From: Christensenella sp. UBA1262
GTDB lineage: Bacteria > Bacillota > Clostridia > Christensenellales > CAG-917
Length of the DNA stretch: 8,238 bases
Assembly (NCBI GenBank): GCA_002308215.1
Contig: DBVO01000032.1
Location: forward strand, 15,341 to 23,578
Reading direction: 5' to 3'
Position numbers and translations under genes: made by a program. The notes below the pieces were generated by a model that saw only the letters and a list, made by a program, of their open reading frames with translations, was not told the DNA's origin and did no database searches. This document shows positions 7,166 through 8,238 of the stretch, piece by piece (position 1 is the first letter of the stretch; every line of letters begins with the position of its first letter).

Positions 7166-7172
7166 TCACCTC
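7166..7172 (-). promoter_or_regulatory. Strong ribosome binding site fixing the lipoprotein start
   Basis: On the minus strand the sequence GAGGTGA is a full seven-base match to the anti-SD of 16S rRNA. GAGG (7172-7169) sits five bases before the ATG at 7163. The in-frame GTG at 7169-7167 overlaps this site, which argues for the ATG as the true start. The site lies in the 15-base gap after the TGA of the upstream gene. Confidence 0.8.
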
Positions 7173-7178
7173 AAAGTA

Positions 7179-8078
7179 TCAAAACATATTCCCAAATTTT
7201 AATGCGCCACATTTTGTGCATTGATACATAGTGAAGTACATTGGTTGATCTCCTACACCATTGCCAAGATATAGTGTCCAAGTATGAGATTCATAGTGAG
7301 TATGCCCGAGGCCGCACGAGTAAGTGTGCTGGTAATCATTATATTGTGTATAAACGAGCGGCACTTGTCTTCTAAAGTATTTAACTGACGTTGCATATGG
7401 GGTCAAATCATCGTATAAATGATGGTCGGCAATAAATGAAGTATAAGGACACTCATATCCAGTATGTCTATAAAGACCATTTTCTCCCCACTTTGAGTCC
7501 ACAATATATTTGTCTATATCTCCCAAAAGAAGGTTGCCAGTTGCGGAGTTATAATAATTTGTAATACCAACAATTATTCCAGAGTGTATAATGTTAGAAT
7601 TATTCAAATAACATATTATATCTCCTAATGTTGGGGAACTAACTTCATAATAACTATTATCAGTATAAAAATTTATTGGATTGTCCACCCAGAAACTATT
7701 GTAATCTGTATCATTACAAAGCCAAGCATATGAATGGCAATTATAATATTTTGAAGCATCAGCCAGTTTTGTAACATTATAATTATCTGCAATAAATGTT
7801 TCTTGCTCTGCATGATTATCAACCCAGTATGATAAAAACAAACTTTTATTTGTTGATGAAATATATGTTGCCGATACTGCATCATCAGTAAGAAGGCTAT
7901 CTACCGTAGCATCATACTCATACCAATAGCCGCTGGTATTGTTGTATGTAAATGCATGGCTATAATGTGGTGTTGAAGATATTGTTAATGCAAATGTGGG
8001 GGAGAAATTAAACAATGCTAAAAACACTAAGAAAAATGTTAATACGCAATTAGAAAAAATGAAGGCTACTTTTTGCAT
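7179..8078 (-). CDS. Secreted Cys-His (CHAP/NlpC-P60-like) peptidase or amidase with Cys/His-rich tail
   Basis: The 299-residue product starts with a signal peptide: a hydrophobic core at about 11-27 and a likely cleavage after PTFA (30). A papain-like core is suggested by YNCHSYAW (C114 as candidate nucleophile), WVDNPINFYTD, the turn-strand LGDIICYL and IIHSGIIVG (H165 as candidate general base), then VDSKWGENGLYRH (193-205). This order, Cys followed by GD and HSG, is that of CHAP and NlpC/P60 enzymes, which usually cut peptidoglycan peptide bonds. I recall similar proteins with NCHSYAWY and SKWG..GLYRH in gut Firmicutes, but no characterised function. The C-terminus holds C255, H259, H261, H265 (in ESHTW), C287 and C290 (CTKCG), probably a zinc-binding module. 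The mature protein is rich in Tyr, Asn, Ser and Thr, as exported proteins often are. ATG at 8078 has AGGAG (8091-8087) eight bases upstream. The lipoprotein gene follows 15 bases downstream. Export is well supported; the enzyme activity is inferred. Confidence 0.8.
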   Translation of the reverse strand: MQKVAFIFSNCVLTFFLVFLALFNFSPTFALTISSTPHYSHAFTYNNTSGYWYEYDATVDSLLTDDAVSATYISSTNKSLFLSYWVDNHAEQETFIADNYNVTKLADASKYYNCHSYAWLCNDTDYNSFWVDNPINFYTDNSYYEVSSPTLGDIICYLNNSNIIHSGIIVGITNYYNSATGNLLLGDIDKYIVDSKWGENGLYRHTGYECPYTSFIADHHLYDDLTPYATSVKYFRRQVPLVYTQYNDYQHTYSCGLGHTHYESHTWTLYLGNGVGDQPMYFTMYQCTKCGALKFGNMF

Positions 8079-8140
8079 GAAATCATCTCCTATATGTCTG
8101 TTTGAGCAGTATATCTAGCTATAAATGCTCTCTATATAAT

Positions 8141-8170
8141 ATTTTATTCAATAAAGTTTAATATTGTCAA
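8141..8170 (-). promoter_or_regulatory. Sigma-A-type promoter of the peptidase-lipoprotein operon
   Basis: On the minus strand a perfect -35 TTGACA (8170-8165) is followed by an 18-base spacer and -10 TAAAAT (8146-8141), one base from TATAAT. Transcription would start near 8134, giving a leader of roughly 55 bases before ATG at 8078. The position directly upstream of the first gene and the AT-rich DNA further upstream support it. Confidence 0.75.
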
Positions 8171-8174
8171 CAAT
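8163..8174. promoter_or_regulatory. Dyad overlapping the -35 box, possible operator
   Basis: The minus strand reads ATTGT-TG-ACAAT, a 5-2-5 inverted repeat that contains the TTGACA -35 hexamer. A repressor bound here would block the promoter. The arms are short and AT-rich, so chance is a real alternative; no regulator gene is visible in the window. Confidence 0.3.
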
Positions 8175-8238
8175 TATTTTTATTACACTATATATATTAA
8201 GAGATGTCATTTTTCAATATATACACAAGATTTTGTGC

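Noticed and set aside
7164..7169. GTG start two codons upstream for the lipoprotein
   Set aside because: The GTG is part of the SD GAGGTGA that serves the ATG at 7163, and no other SD lies at a proper distance from it.
8224..8237. Short inverted repeat CACAA/TTGTG at the window edge
   Set aside because: A five-base-pair stem cut off near the end of the window; it may be part of a terminator or regulatory site of a gene outside, but cannot be judged here.
1..8238. CRISPR array, insertion sequence, tRNA or rRNA gene
   Set aside because: I saw no regularly spaced direct repeats, no transposase and no terminal inverted repeats. No tRNA- or rRNA-like sequence was recognised.

Overview
The window looks like a chromosomal segment of a low-GC Gram-positive bacterium (Bacillota, most likely Clostridia or a close relative). 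The reasons are AT-rich DNA, A/T-ending codons, Shine-Dalgarno (SD) sites complementary to the Bacillota 16S tail, a Gram-positive-style lipoprotein and secreted cysteine peptidase, and the order recD2-comF-secA-prfB-tsaD, in which the secA-prfB pairing is classic for this phylum. Genus cannot be told from the sequence. Standard bacterial code fits throughout.

Positions 1-6526 hold five plus-strand housekeeping genes. The 3' end of a RecD2-type DNA helicase overlaps the start of a ComF-family protein by one base. A 103-base AT-rich gap with two inverted repeats leads to secA, the preprotein translocase ATPase. A further 101-base gap with two more inverted repeats leads to prfB (release factor 2), followed 27 bases later by tsaD (tRNA t6A synthesis). 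No convincing promoter is visible inside this block, so all five could be read from upstream. The themes are DNA repair and uptake, protein export, translation termination and tRNA modification. Within them, three departures from the usual family pattern stand out: prfB lacks the programmed frameshift, SecA lacks its zinc-binding C-terminal tail, and ComF has an altered PRPP loop plus a charged tail.

Positions 6527-6635 are a short AT-rich convergent junction. Positions 6636-8078 hold a two-gene minus-strand operon. It is driven by a good sigma-A promoter (perfect TTGACA, 18-base spacer, TAAAAT) at 8141-8170. The first gene encodes a secreted protein with an apparent Cys-His (CHAP/NlpC-P60-like) peptidase core and a Cys/His-rich, probably zinc-binding tail. 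The second, 15 bases behind it, encodes a small lipoprotein of unknown function. This pair is the accessory part of the window and the best candidate for an undescribed system: an exported enzyme made together with a membrane-anchored partner. The last 60 bases (8179-8238) contain no gene I can support.
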